This document shows, piece after piece, positions 17,342 to 26,513 of a DNA stretch of 64,000 nt (the stretch's first letter is position 1; every line of letters starts with the position of its first letter). The stretch is from JAAYZM01 sp964510785 (lineage in GTDB: Bacteria > Actinomycetota > Actinomycetes > Actinomycetales > Cellulomonadaceae), in the NCBI GenBank assembly GCA_964510785.1, contig CAZECM010000002.1:1-64000 (forward strand), read 5' to 3'. A program made the position numbers and the translations under genes. Below the pieces are notes generated by a model that was given only the letters and a program-made list of their open reading frames with translations, did no database searches and was not told the origin of the DNA.

Positions 17342-18991
17342 CTACTCGAAGGGCAACCGCTGCGCCCCGCGCACGGTCACCTCACCGACGGCGGCACCAT
17401 GCACGGGGGAAGTCAGCACCGAGACGAATGGCCCGTCAGCGCCCTGCGACTCCACGAGCACGCTCCAGGCGAGGCTCGAACCTGCCGCGACCGCGTCGTC
17501 GGCCGCGTCGTGGGTGACCAGCTCGGCGGCGGCCGTGCCCGCCGGCAGCGGCACGCTGAGCGTGGTGCCCGCGGGGATGGAGATCTCCTCGGCGATCAGC
17601 TCGGCACCGGTCTCGTCGAAGGCACGGAGCAGCCCGGTGGCGAGGCCGACGGGTTGATCGGCGGGCTGAGCGGTCGCGGGGACGCCCGTGATGACGGCGT
17701 CCGCCGTCAGGCCGGCGGGCACCGCGAACAGCTCCGTCCGCTCGTCCGGGCTCGCGGCGATCCACGCCTGCTCGACGGGCACCGGGTCACCCGGGTTGGC
17801 GGGCACACCGAGCCGCTCGACGCGAGCCGCGGCGAGGACCGGGCGGTCGGACTCGACGACGGCGGCATACGAGCCGGCGGGCAGTCCACCGAGGTCGACG
17901 TCGGTCACCTCGCCCGGAACCAGGCTGAGTGCCTCCGCGCCCGGGAGCGTGACGGGACCGGACTCCCCGTAGAAGGCCACACGCACGGGGACCTCCGAGG
18001 CGCCACCCTCGGGCTCCCCGTCGGCCGGGGCGAGGAGGCGCAAGAGCCCGGCGCCGGGTCCCTCGAGCTCGCTGTCGGGCACCACGAGCGTCGTGAGCAC
18101 CTGGCGCTGCGCGGGCGCCCCACCGGGGACCACGAGGTCGGTGCCACCCGGAGTGAAGCCGTCGAGCTCGCTGACCTGCAGGAACGCGGCGATCTGACCG
18201 CCCGCCGAGGTGACGTGGACCACCGTGCGTGCCAGCTCGACTGCGAGTGCGCTCAGCCGCAGACTCAGCTCCCCGCCGGACGGCACGATGTAGCGAGCAC
18301 GGCCTCCGAGCTCGACGGGACCCGCGGGTCCCCACATCGCGAGCCCGATCTCCGCGGGCGTCGCTCCGGGGTTGTGGACCACGAGCAAGGTCGTGGTGCC
18401 GAGCTCGGTGCCCCCACCCACGAGCCAGAACTCCGAACCGGGCCGCTGGCACGCCGCTGCCGACGTCCCGCGGAGGTCACCGGCCGCGACCGTCGACACG
18501 ACCGCTCCTGCGACTCGCGCCGGCGCGTCCGCCACGGGCTGCGCGCGGGCGACGATCCCACCCGAGGGCTCCCCGCTCGCGACACCGACGGTTCCGCCGG
18601 AAGCGCCAGCACCGGTCGTGTCGACGGTCGCGTCGGCGACGAGCACCGGGCTGCCCGAGAGGTTCGCGAGCGGCCACGCCTCGAGCAAGGCCCCGCCCCC
18701 CGGCACGGCGCCGTCACCCGCACCCGCGCCCGCGACCAGGCGCACTCGATCGACGGACCCCACGGGCGCGGGGTTGAACTCGGGGTCGACGTCGTCGTCG
18801 GACTCGGGCAGGACGACCGGACCCGGGCACACGAGCGTCGTCGGCCCCGCAGGAACCGGCAACGCCACGCCCGCGACCGCCGTCTCCTCGGGCACCGGTG
18901 CGAGCCACGCGGCAGCGCCCACGGCGCCGACGACGCCGAGCACGAGCAGGCCGCTGCCCGCCCGCGCGAGCCGACCAGGCCAGACGCTCAC
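17342..18991 (-). CDS. DUF5719 family secreted/membrane-anchored protein
   Basis: A 549-residue protein with one N-terminal membrane segment (about 12-33) and an extracytoplasmic beta-rich remainder (for example VSTVAAGDLRGTSAAACQRPGSEFWLVGGG), the DUF5719 signature region. The family is found right after the giant glycosyltransferase of the whiB2 locus in actinobacteria and is presumed to work with it at the cell surface. Its GTG/ATG region overlaps the glycosyltransferase stop by 4 bases, so the two are translationally coupled. It is convergent with the HNH gene with only a 21-base gap. The biochemical role is unknown. Confidence 0.88.
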   Translation of the reverse strand: MSVWPGRLARAGSGLLVLGVVGAVGAAAWLAPVPEETAVAGVALPVPAGPTTLVCPGPVVLPESDDDVDPEFNPAPVGSVDRVRLVAGAGAGDGAVPGGGALLEAWPLANLSGSPVLVADATVDTTGAGASGGTVGVASGEPSGGIVARAQPVADAPARVAGAVVSTVAAGDLRGTSAAACQRPGSEFWLVGGGTELGTTTLLVVHNPGATPAEIGLAMWGPAGPVELGGRARYIVPSGGELSLRLSALAVELARTVVHVTSAGGQIAAFLQVSELDGFTPGGTDLVVPGGAPAQRQVLTTLVVPDSELEGPGAGLLRLLAPADGEPEGGASEVPVRVAFYGESGPVTLPGAEALSLVPGEVTDVDLGGLPAGSYAAVVESDRPVLAAARVERLGVPANPGDPVPVEQAWIAASPDERTELFAVPAGLTADAVITGVPATAQPADQPVGLATGLLRAFDETGAELIAEEISIPAGTTLSVPLPAGTAAAELVTHDAADDAVAAGSSLAWSVLVESQGADGPFVSVLTSPVHGAAVGEVTVRGAQRLPFE

Positions 18992-21900
18992 TGGACAACC
19001 CCCCGACGTCGGCGCACCGGCAGCGCGAGCAGCACGGTCAGGCCGAGAACCACGGCCTGCATGACGAGGCGCGGCTCACGTTCCGCCGGGTCGTAACCGA
19101 CCTCGAGGCGGCCTCCCCCGGCGGGCAGCTCGAACGCGACGCGCCAGTCGGACTGGACCACGCGCAGGGGTCGCCCGTCGAGTCGCGCGCGCCACCCGGG
19201 GTCGGCGGACTCGGCCAGGACGAGCACCCGACCCGCAGCACCCGCCGGGAGATCCGTGTCCAGCGTCAGGCCGGAGGACTCGACCGGCGTCCTCCCGCCG
19301 TCGGCCCCCACGACCTGGGCCCACGCGGAACCGCCGACCACCTCGGTCTCGCCGTCGACGACGGCGACGCGCCACATCGTGCCCGTCTCGTTCGCGGCGA
19401 TGCGCTCGATCCCCTGCGTCGCATCGAGCAGTCCCTCGAGGCGGGCCCTGGCGTCCGCGGGCACGGTGTCGGACGGGGGCGGCAGGAGCACGACGGCGAC
19501 GGCGCGCTCGGCCAGCGGGCCGGAGACGTCCCCGGCGGCACCGGCGACGACGTGCGCCACGATCTCGTCGACCGCCGCGAGCTGTGGCTCGACCGGGGCG
19601 GGGGTCGCGTCGGCCAGCTCGCCGACGAGCCCGCGGGCCGCAAGTGCGACCGAGCGGTCCGTGAGTGCGGGGCCGTCCCCGCGCAACAGCTGCCAGCGCA
19701 CGCCGACGTCGGCACCCGTACGCGCGCCGGGCGCGAGGACGAGCACCCGCGCGGACTGCGCTCCGTGCTGGGCCTGCCGCCCCACCGCGGGGACGAGCGG
19801 CGACTCGAGTGCGACCACGAGCCGTTCCCCCGTGAGGCCGGGACGCTGGGCACGGGCGTCGATCGCCCACGCTCCGAGCTGCAGGGCAGGTCCCGCGACG
19901 GCGACGACGGCGAGCACCGCGACGATCGGCTGACGCCACCCGAAGGTCCGCGCACCGAGCCGGTCGCGCAAGCCATCGGCACCCAGCAGCGCGGCGAGCA
20001 GCAGGCCGGCGACGACGACGCTGACCCCGGGACCGGCCCACCCCCGCACGAGCACGTCCTCCCCGGCGGCCACCTCGACCCGGCCGGACGCGCCCGCCAC
20101 GAGCAGCCCGCACGCGACAGCCCACCAGCCCACACGCACCCCGCGCGCCACCTCGCGCCCACGCAGCAGCGCGGCCACGGCGACGACGACGAGCACCCCG
20201 CCCGTCAGCCACGCCCAGCCCTGCCAGGGCAGCTCCGGGAGCACCGAGTCGCCCGCGGCGGGCTCGACGGGCCAGCCCAGGAGCTGCTGCCACACCGGCG
20301 CGAGGTGCGACGCGAGCGGGAGGCCTGGGTCGCCGAGGAGGGCGCGCAGGGCCGACGTCGAACCCCCGGCGGCGTCCGCGAGCAGCGGCGCATGCACGGC
20401 GAGCGCCGGCACCGCGACGAACAGCACGCGACCGCGACGCCGGGGAGCCACGAGGGCGACGACGAGCAGCACCAGCAGGCCCGCCGGAAGGAGCACGGGC
20501 GCGCCGGCGGTCGCGACCGCGAACGCGAGCCCGGCCGCCGCGGCCGCGCCGAGCGAGCCCCGCCACCGCTCGGCGGCGGGGTCCTCACCCGAAGGTGCGG
20601 GCGGTGCAGGGGGTGCGGGCGGAGCGGGCGCGCTGGTGGCAGCCGGGGCACCGGACGAAACCGGGGACGCCACCGCCCCGCCGGCCTGAGCCGGGTCGGC
20701 CGATGCGCCGACACCCAGCGCGGACACTCGCGTGACGCCGGGGCTGCTCGCGTCCGAGCTGCCCGCGTCCAGACTGCCCGCGTCCAACCGCGCATCGTCC
20801 AACCATGCGTCGTCCGACCGCGCATCGTCGGGACGTGGCTCGTCGGCGCCACGTCGGTCGGCGTTCTCGAGCCCGGAGGCGATGACGTCGATGCGCTGCA
20901 CCCCGATCGCCCGCGCGATCCCGAGGCCCGCCCACGGGATCATCACGTGAGCCAGCACCGCCCCGAGCCGCCCCTGCCCCTGCGCGAGCAGCAGCGCGGG
21001 CGCACCGGCCCACACGAGCGCGGCCCACCAGCGCAGCGCGAGCGAGCGGGTGGCCGCGCCGGCCGCGAACCACGCCGTGAGCCCCGCGGCGAGCACGGCT
21101 CCGAGCAGCACGAACGGCTCCGGCGCACCTCTCGTCACCGCGGCGAGCGGCGCGAGGGCGAGCAGGATCGGGTCGCTGGGCCCGGGCGCACCCAACCCAC
21201 CGGGCACCCAGCCCGTCGAGATCGCGGCCCACCACGAGGCGAACGGCACGGACGGCGCGAGCGCACCCCCCGCGAGCCGCCCGCCGCCCGAGACCGCGGA
21301 CACGAGCGTGGACAGCCCGAGCCACGAGACCACGGCGAGCACGAGGGCGAGCGCACCGAGGGCGACCCGCCGTCGTCGGGTGATCGTGGCCAGCTCGCGG
21401 AGCTCGAGCTCGCTCGGCGCCCGCACCACGCGCTGCGACTCGCGCCGCCGCATGCGTCGGTCGCGGTTCTCGCGGTAGACGTCGCGCCACGAGTTCTGCA
21501 GCAGTCGCAGCGAGCGCCGCGGCAGGGCACGTGTGCGCCGGGCCGCGCGCCGGGCGGCCACGATGCGCCCGGGCCGCGCGAGCGCCCACAGCGGTGCGGT
21601 GAGGTCGGCGACCGCGAGGACCGGCTCCTTCGTGATGACCCGCCACAGCGCCCGCAGCGCACCCGAGACGACCGCGAGCACGGCGACGACGGGCACGAGC
21701 GGCAGCGGCACCCACGCGAGCTGGGTGTGGAGGAGCGCTTGGCGCCGGGCGCCGAACGAGCGGCGGTGGTCCGGACTCCCGTCGCCCTCGCGCAGGCCCG
21801 TGAGGCTCGCCCGGGCGTGGCGGACGACGGCGGCCGGGACGACGACGACGCGGTGCCCCGCGAGCCGTGCGCGCCGGGAGAGGTCGAGGCCGTCGAGGAA

Positions 21901-22512
21901 GGGGCCGAGCGCCGGGTCGGTGCCGCCGAGCTCCGCCCACACGGCGGCGCGCACGAGCATCCCGGCGGTGCCGACCCCGAGCACGTCGTCGCGCCCGTCG
22001 AGCTGCCCCTGGTCCACCTCGCCCTCGTCGACCCCCGTCATGCGGCGCCCGAACCGGGACGTCGTGACCCCGGCCTCGAGGAGCCGGACGGGCTCGCCCC
22101 ACGTGCGCTGCTTCGCACCGGCGACGGCCACGGACGGCGAGTGCTCGACGGCGCGCAGCAGCGCGGCGAGCGCCGTGGGCTCGGGGGCGGAGTCGTCGTG
22201 CAGGAACCACAGCCAGTGCGTGGGCGTGCCGTCGGCCCCGTCCTTCGCGAGCGCCTCTCGTACGGCCGCGCCGAAGTTGCGCGCACCGGGTGCGGCGATC
22301 AGGCGCCAGCTGTCCGGCGCACCCGCGGAGAGCTGCGCTCCGCCCTCGCGTCCCGCGTCGACCACGAGCACGCGGGCGGGCGCGCGCGACTGCGCGGCGA
22401 GGGCCGCGAGAGTCTCGGGGAGGTACTCGGAGGTGCCGAGGGTGACGACGACGGCGGTCGCGTCGCCCGGGAGCCCCGGCAGGCTCAGCGAGGGGTATGG
22501 CTCAGACGACAC
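18988..22512 (-). CDS. giant membrane glycosyltransferase (GT2 domain plus multi-span region)
   Basis: An 1,174-residue protein. The N-terminal GT2 domain (about 10-290) has VVVTLGTSEYLPETLAALAAQ, the LVVDAG strand and the DXD-like WLWFLHDDSAP. It is followed by many membrane spans (about 300-950) and a C-terminal beta domain exposed outside. This architecture is characteristic of the glycosyltransferase beside whiB2 in actinobacteria, likely adding sugars to a lipid-linked or wall glycan; donor and acceptor are unknown. A low-complexity insert of roughly 85 residues rich in Asp, Ala, Ser and Pro (encoded near 20580-20880) is unusual. The start GTG at 22512 overlaps whiB by 11 bases; codons further upstream lie in whiB's antiparallel-free shadow and are not homologous. 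Confidence 0.9.
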   Translation of the reverse strand: MSSEPYPSLSLPGLPGDATAVVVTLGTSEYLPETLAALAAQSRAPARVLVVDAGREGGAQLSAGAPDSWRLIAAPGARNFGAAVREALAKDGADGTPTHWLWFLHDDSAPEPTALAALLRAVEHSPSVAVAGAKQRTWGEPVRLLEAGVTTSRFGRRMTGVDEGEVDQGQLDGRDDVLGVGTAGMLVRAAVWAELGGTDPALGPFLDGLDLSRRARLAGHRVVVVPAAVVRHARASLTGLREGDGSPDHRRSFGARRQALLHTQLAWVPLPLVPVVAVLAVVSGALRALWRVITKEPVLAVADLTAPLWALARPGRIVAARRAARRTRALPRRSLRLLQNSWRDVYRENRDRRMRRRESQRVVRAPSELELRELATITRRRRVALGALALVLAVVSWLGLSTLVSAVSGGGRLAGGALAPSVPFASWWAAISTGWVPGGLGAPGPSDPILLALAPLAAVTRGAPEPFVLLGAVLAAGLTAWFAAGAATRSLALRWWAALVWAGAPALLLAQGQGRLGAVLAHVMIPWAGLGIARAIGVQRIDVIASGLENADRRGADEPRPDDARSDDAWLDDARLDAGSLDAGSSDASSPGVTRVSALGVGASADPAQAGGAVASPVSSGAPAATSAPAPPAPPAPPAPSGEDPAAERWRGSLGAAAAAGLAFAVATAGAPVLLPAGLLVLLVVALVAPRRRGRVLFVAVPALAVHAPLLADAAGGSTSALRALLGDPGLPLASHLAPVWQQLLGWPVEPAAGDSVLPELPWQGWAWLTGGVLVVVAVAALLRGREVARGVRVGWWAVACGLLVAGASGRVEVAAGEDVLVRGWAGPGVSVVVAGLLLAALLGADGLRDRLGARTFGWRQPIVAVLAVVAVAGPALQLGAWAIDARAQRPGLTGERLVVALESPLVPAVGRQAQHGAQSARVLVLAPGARTGADVGVRWQLLRGDGPALTDRSVALAARGLVGELADATPAPVEPQLAAVDEIVAHVVAGAAGDVSGPLAERAVAVVLLPPPSDTVPADARARLEGLLDATQGIERIAANETGTMWRVAVVDGETEVVGGSAWAQVVGADGGRTPVESSGLTLDTDLPAGAAGRVLVLAESADPGWRARLDGRPLRVVQSDWRVAFELPAGGGRLEVGYDPAEREPRLVMQAVVLGLTVLLALPVRRRRGVVQ

Positions 22513-22834
22513 GACGCTTGAGCTTGCGCCGCTCCCGCTCCGAGAGTCCACCCCAGATGCCGAAACGTTCGTCGTTCGCGAGGGCGTACTCCAGGCACTC
22601 GGAGCGGACCTCGCAGCCGGTGCAGACCTTCTTGGCCTCGCGTGTAGAACCGCCCTTCTCGGGGAAGAACGCCTCCGGGTCCGTCTGTGCGCAGAGCGCG
22701 CGATCCTGCCAACCGAGGATGGTGTCATCGTCCGGCGTGCCGAAGATGGGCAGGACGTTACTGGGCGGTGCCGGTGCCGGCGTCGATGCCTGCGACGGGA
22801 ACGGCCCTGCTGGGTCGAGCAGATTCCACATCAT
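22502..22834 (-). CDS. whiB2: WhiB-family iron-sulfur transcriptional regulator (WhiB2-like)
   Basis: A 110-residue WhiB protein. The four cluster-binding cysteines are Cys48, Cys71, Cys74 and Cys80, followed by the FGIWGGLSERER turn (91-102) and a basic DNA-binding tail KLKRRVV. WhiB2/WhmD orthologues bind a [4Fe-4S] cluster, partner with the principal sigma factor and control septation and wall genes. Assignment to the WhiB2 branch rests on the neighbourhood (DUF3499, manB, giant GT2). GGAGG lies 6 bases before ATGATG. A good promoter lies about 40-70 bases upstream, and the gene heads the GT2-DUF5719 operon. Confidence 0.93.
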   Translation of the reverse strand: MMWNLLDPAGPFPSQASTPAPAPPSNVLPIFGTPDDDTILGWQDRALCAQTDPEAFFPEKGGSTREAKKVCTGCEVRSECLEYALANDERFGIWGGLSERERRKLKRRVV

Positions 22835-22876
22835 CGTGCCTCCGTGCTCGCCTCCCCTGGGAAATGCATTGGTGGA

Positions 22877-22905
22877 ATTACACGCGTGTCACTCTCCAAA
22901 GTCAA
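22877..22905 (-). promoter_or_regulatory. whiB promoter, -35 and -10
   Basis: On the minus strand TTGACT (22900-22905) and TGTAAT (22877-22882) are separated by 17 bases. The palindrome ACACGCGTGT overlaps the spacer and -10 and could be a regulator site. Confidence 0.65.
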
Positions 22906-22962
22906 GTGGAGATGTGATAGCCAGCGGGTCCCGGACGGGTGAAAACGGCGAATCCTGCAGCC

Positions 22963-22968
22963 TAGGCT
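22963..22968 (+). promoter_or_regulatory. -10 box of the TIGR03089 gene, leaderless type
   Basis: TAGGCT is 6 bases before the GTG at 22975, inside the palindrome AGCCTAGGCT (22959-22968) identical to that before the gene at 14725. Confidence 0.55.
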
Positions 22969-22974
22969 GACGGT

Positions 22975-23679
22975 GTGACACTCTCGATCGCCGCCCTCGT
23001 CGACGCCCCCGCCCTCGGCCCCCGCCCCTTCCTGACCTGGTACGGGGCGGACGGCGAGCGCATCGAGCTCTCCGCGACCGTCACGGCCAACTGGGTCATC
23101 AAGACGGCGAACCTGCTCGTGGAGGAGTTCGACGCCGGCCCCGGCACGCTCGTGCGCCTCGACCTGCCCTCGCACTGGCGCACCGCCGTGTGGGCGCTCG
23201 CGACGTGGCGCGTCGGCGCGGGGATCCTGCTCGACGACGGCGCGTCGGCCGACGTGATCGTCACCGACCGGCCGGGCGAGGCCGCGCGCGGCGGTGCCGA
23301 GCTCGTGGCCCAGGTGCTGCCCTCGCTCGCCCGACGGTTCGACGGCGAGCTGCCCGCGGGGACCATGGACGCGGCGCAGGCGGTCGGGACGTACTCCGAC
23401 GCGATCGGCTACATGCCGCCGCCCGATCCGTCGGCGAACGCCGTCGTCGTCGGCTCGTCCCTCACGGTGCACTCCGACCTCGGTGGGTGGGCCACCGCGC
23501 TCCCGCCGTCGGCCCGGCTCGCCATCGACGTGGGCACCCGCGACGCGGCCGACGTCGACCAGTTCCTGCGCACCGTCCTCGGCGCCCTGCGGGCCGGCAC
23601 GTCGCTCGTCATCCTCCCCCCGAACCACCCCGACCCCGCCCGCATCCTCGCCACGGAGCACGCGACCGTCCACCCATAG
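22975..23679 (+). CDS. TIGR03089 family protein (AMP-ligase N-terminal-like)
   Basis: A 234-residue protein of the actinobacterial TIGR03089 family, which resembles the N-terminal part of acyl-CoA synthetases/AMP-ligases (FLTWYGADGERIELSATVTANWVIKTANLLVEEF and VRLDLPSHWRTAVWALATWRVGAG). It lacks the ATP-binding signature (P-loop-like SGTT) and the C-terminal adenylation subdomain, so it is not expected to be a working ligase. The family sits next to whiB2/manA/LCP genes. The function is unknown. A GTG start with a leaderless -10 is divergent from whiB; the gene converges on manA across a hairpin terminator. Confidence 0.9.
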   Translation: MTLSIAALVDAPALGPRPFLTWYGADGERIELSATVTANWVIKTANLLVEEFDAGPGTLVRLDLPSHWRTAVWALATWRVGAGILLDDGASADVIVTDRPGEAARGGAELVAQVLPSLARRFDGELPAGTMDAAQAVGTYSDAIGYMPPPDPSANAVVVGSSLTVHSDLGGWATALPPSARLAIDVGTRDAADVDQFLRTVLGALRAGTSLVILPPNHPDPARILATEHATVHP

Positions 23680-23711
23680 CTCTCGCCCCCACCCACGCGC
23701 GTGATCGTGAG

Positions 23712-23740
23712 GACTTGTGGCCCTCCCAGGGCCACAAGTC
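23712..23740. terminator. bidirectional hairpin terminator
   Basis: A perfect 13-bp stem (GACTTGTGGCCCT and AGGGCCACAAGTC) with a 3-base loop lies between the convergent TIGR03089 gene and manA, 32 and 52 bases from their stops. Confidence 0.85.
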
Positions 23741-23792
23741 TTCAGCGTCATGGGCACGCCCGGCCTCGGGCGGGTGGGCCGGACGCCGGGGG

Positions 23793-24986
23793 TCAGGGGA
23801 CGTCGGCCTGGACGAGGGTGCCCGTGCCGCTCACGATGAGAGCCCCCTCGCTGGCACCGACGAAGAGTGCCTGGCCGCGCGTCACGACCAGGGACTCGGC
23901 CGCGCTGCGCACCTCGATCTCGCCGTCGATGCACAGCACCACGCGCGGCCCGCGGCCCGGCACGGGGTGCCCCTCGCCGCCCTCCCCGTCGAGCGTGGTC
24001 ACCGAGAGCTCGAAGTCGTCGACCGGCGCGTAGAACACGCGCGTGGAGCCGTGGAAGGTCTCGGGAGCGAGCCGGATGGGCGGCGCGGCGACGTAGTCGA
24101 CGGTCGCGAGCAGCGCGTGCACGTCGACGTGCTTCGAGGTGAGCCCGGCACGCAGCACGTTGTCCGACGACGCCTGCAGCTCGACCGCGAGCCCGTGCAG
24201 GTAGGCGTGCACGCCCCCCGCCGGGACGAAGAGCGCCTCGCCGGGCTGCAGCGACACGGGGTTGAGCAGCAACGAAGCGACGACGCCGGGGTCCCCCGGG
24301 AACTCCGACTCGAGAAGCACCACGTTCGCGTCGGCCCGCGGCGACGGCGAGGAGTTCGCCAGCCGCGCGCGGCACGTCTCGGCCACGGCGGACACGGCGT
24401 CGACGTCGGGCCTCGTGCGCGGGCCCAGCAGCGCGGTGAACACGGTGCGCACACCCGACGGCGAGGGGTCGGCACCCAGCATCGCGGCGATCGACCGCGC
24501 GAGCGGCGCATCGAGGTCGCGGAACAGCTCGGCGGCCCGGCGCGGCGCCCGGAACCCGCACAAGGCCTCGACGGGTGTGAGCGCGAAGACGACCTCGGGC
24601 TTGTGGTTCGTGTCCTTGTAGTTGCGCTCGGGAGCGTCGAGCGGCAGGCCGGCCGCCTGCTCGACGGCGAAGCCCACGCGCGCCTGCTCGAGGTTCGGGT
24701 GCACCTGGAGCGACAGCGGGTGCTCGGCGGCGAGGAGCTTGAGCAGGTACGGCAACCCGGTGCCGAAGCGGGCGATGACGTCGGGCCCCAGCTGGCCCTC
24801 GGCGTCCTGCGCGAGGAGCTCCTCGAGCGTGCGGGCCTCGTCGTCGAGCGGGCTGGGAGAGCTCGCGTGCGCACCGAACCAGAGCTCGGCCACGGGCTCG
24901 GCACCGATCGGGGTCCCGAGCAGCCCGGGGATCGCCGTCGTCGACCCCCATGCGTAGTGCCGTGGCACCCCCGACAACCGGAACAC
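23793..24986 (-). CDS. manA: mannose-6-phosphate isomerase, class I
   Basis: A 397-residue type I phosphomannose isomerase converting fructose-6-P and mannose-6-P. It has the conserved zinc-site residues Gln94 and His96 in LSLQVHPN, Glu131 in NHKPE, and a later His in PAGGVHAYLHG. Length and the RHYAWGS N-terminus match the family. The GTG at 24986 follows GGAGG; the frame is open further upstream but non-homologous. It lies 89 bases downstream of rmlB on the same strand. With manB it supplies mannose-1-P. Confidence 0.95.
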   Translation of the reverse strand: MFRLSGVPRHYAWGSTTAIPGLLGTPIGAEPVAELWFGAHASSPSPLDDEARTLEELLAQDAEGQLGPDVIARFGTGLPYLLKLLAAEHPLSLQVHPNLEQARVGFAVEQAAGLPLDAPERNYKDTNHKPEVVFALTPVEALCGFRAPRRAAELFRDLDAPLARSIAAMLGADPSPSGVRTVFTALLGPRTRPDVDAVSAVAETCRARLANSSPSPRADANVVLLESEFPGDPGVVASLLLNPVSLQPGEALFVPAGGVHAYLHGLAVELQASSDNVLRAGLTSKHVDVHALLATVDYVAAPPIRLAPETFHGSTRVFYAPVDDFELSVTTLDGEGGEGHPVPGRGPRVVLCIDGEIEVRSAAESLVVTRGQALFVGASEGALIVSGTGTLVQADVP

Positions 24987-25075
24987 GGATCCTCCAGGTT
25001 CGAGGCCGCACCCGGGCGGCGCGACCAGCGGGACTACCGTATCCCGGCCCGGGTGGCGAGAACATGGACCCTCGG

Positions 25076-26233
<1,158 letters not shown>

Positions 26234-26506
26234 TCAAGTCGATACCTGTGATCCGAGAGAGGAAGACCCCCGAACCAGACTGGGCGTCGGTACCGGGAAA
26301 GCCCTGCGGGCCGGAGGGCCGGAAGGGCCTGCGGGACCCTGCGGACCTGCCTCACCGCGCAGCCCTCTCGCGCCGTCACCGCCCGTGAGGCCTCGGGGGC
26401 CGGCAGATCCGAACGCGCCATCGGCGCCGTCAGCACCGGCTAGGCGTGCTGCCGTCCAGCCCGCCGTCCCGCCGAGCAACATCGCGACGAGCAGACCCCC
26501 GACCAC
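26234..26506 (-). CDS. small membrane-anchored collagen-like protein
   Basis: A 90-residue protein. A hydrophobic N-terminal segment (GGLLVAMLLGGTAGWTAA, about 3-20) is followed by about 14 uninterrupted Gly-X-Y triplets (residues 24-65: GADGADGAFGSAGPRG, then more with Pro, Arg, Glu) and a Ser/Pro-rich tail. This fits a signal-anchored short collagen-like triple helix. The GTG start is 7 bases past the stop of the SpoIID/LytB-domain gene, so it is probably co-transcribed. It is easily missed because of its size. Function is unknown; surface exposure is inferred. Confidence 0.7.
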   Translation of the reverse strand: MVGGLLVAMLLGGTAGWTAARLAGADGADGAFGSAGPRGLTGGDGARGLRGEAGPQGPAGPSGPPARRAFPVPTPSLVRGSSSLGSQVST

Positions 26507-26513
26507 CAGTGGA

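Noticed and set aside
18898..22521. Long plus-strand frame of 1,207 codons opposite the giant glycosyltransferase
   Set aside because: Charged low-complexity shadow sequence; the minus-strand product has GT2 and membrane segments.
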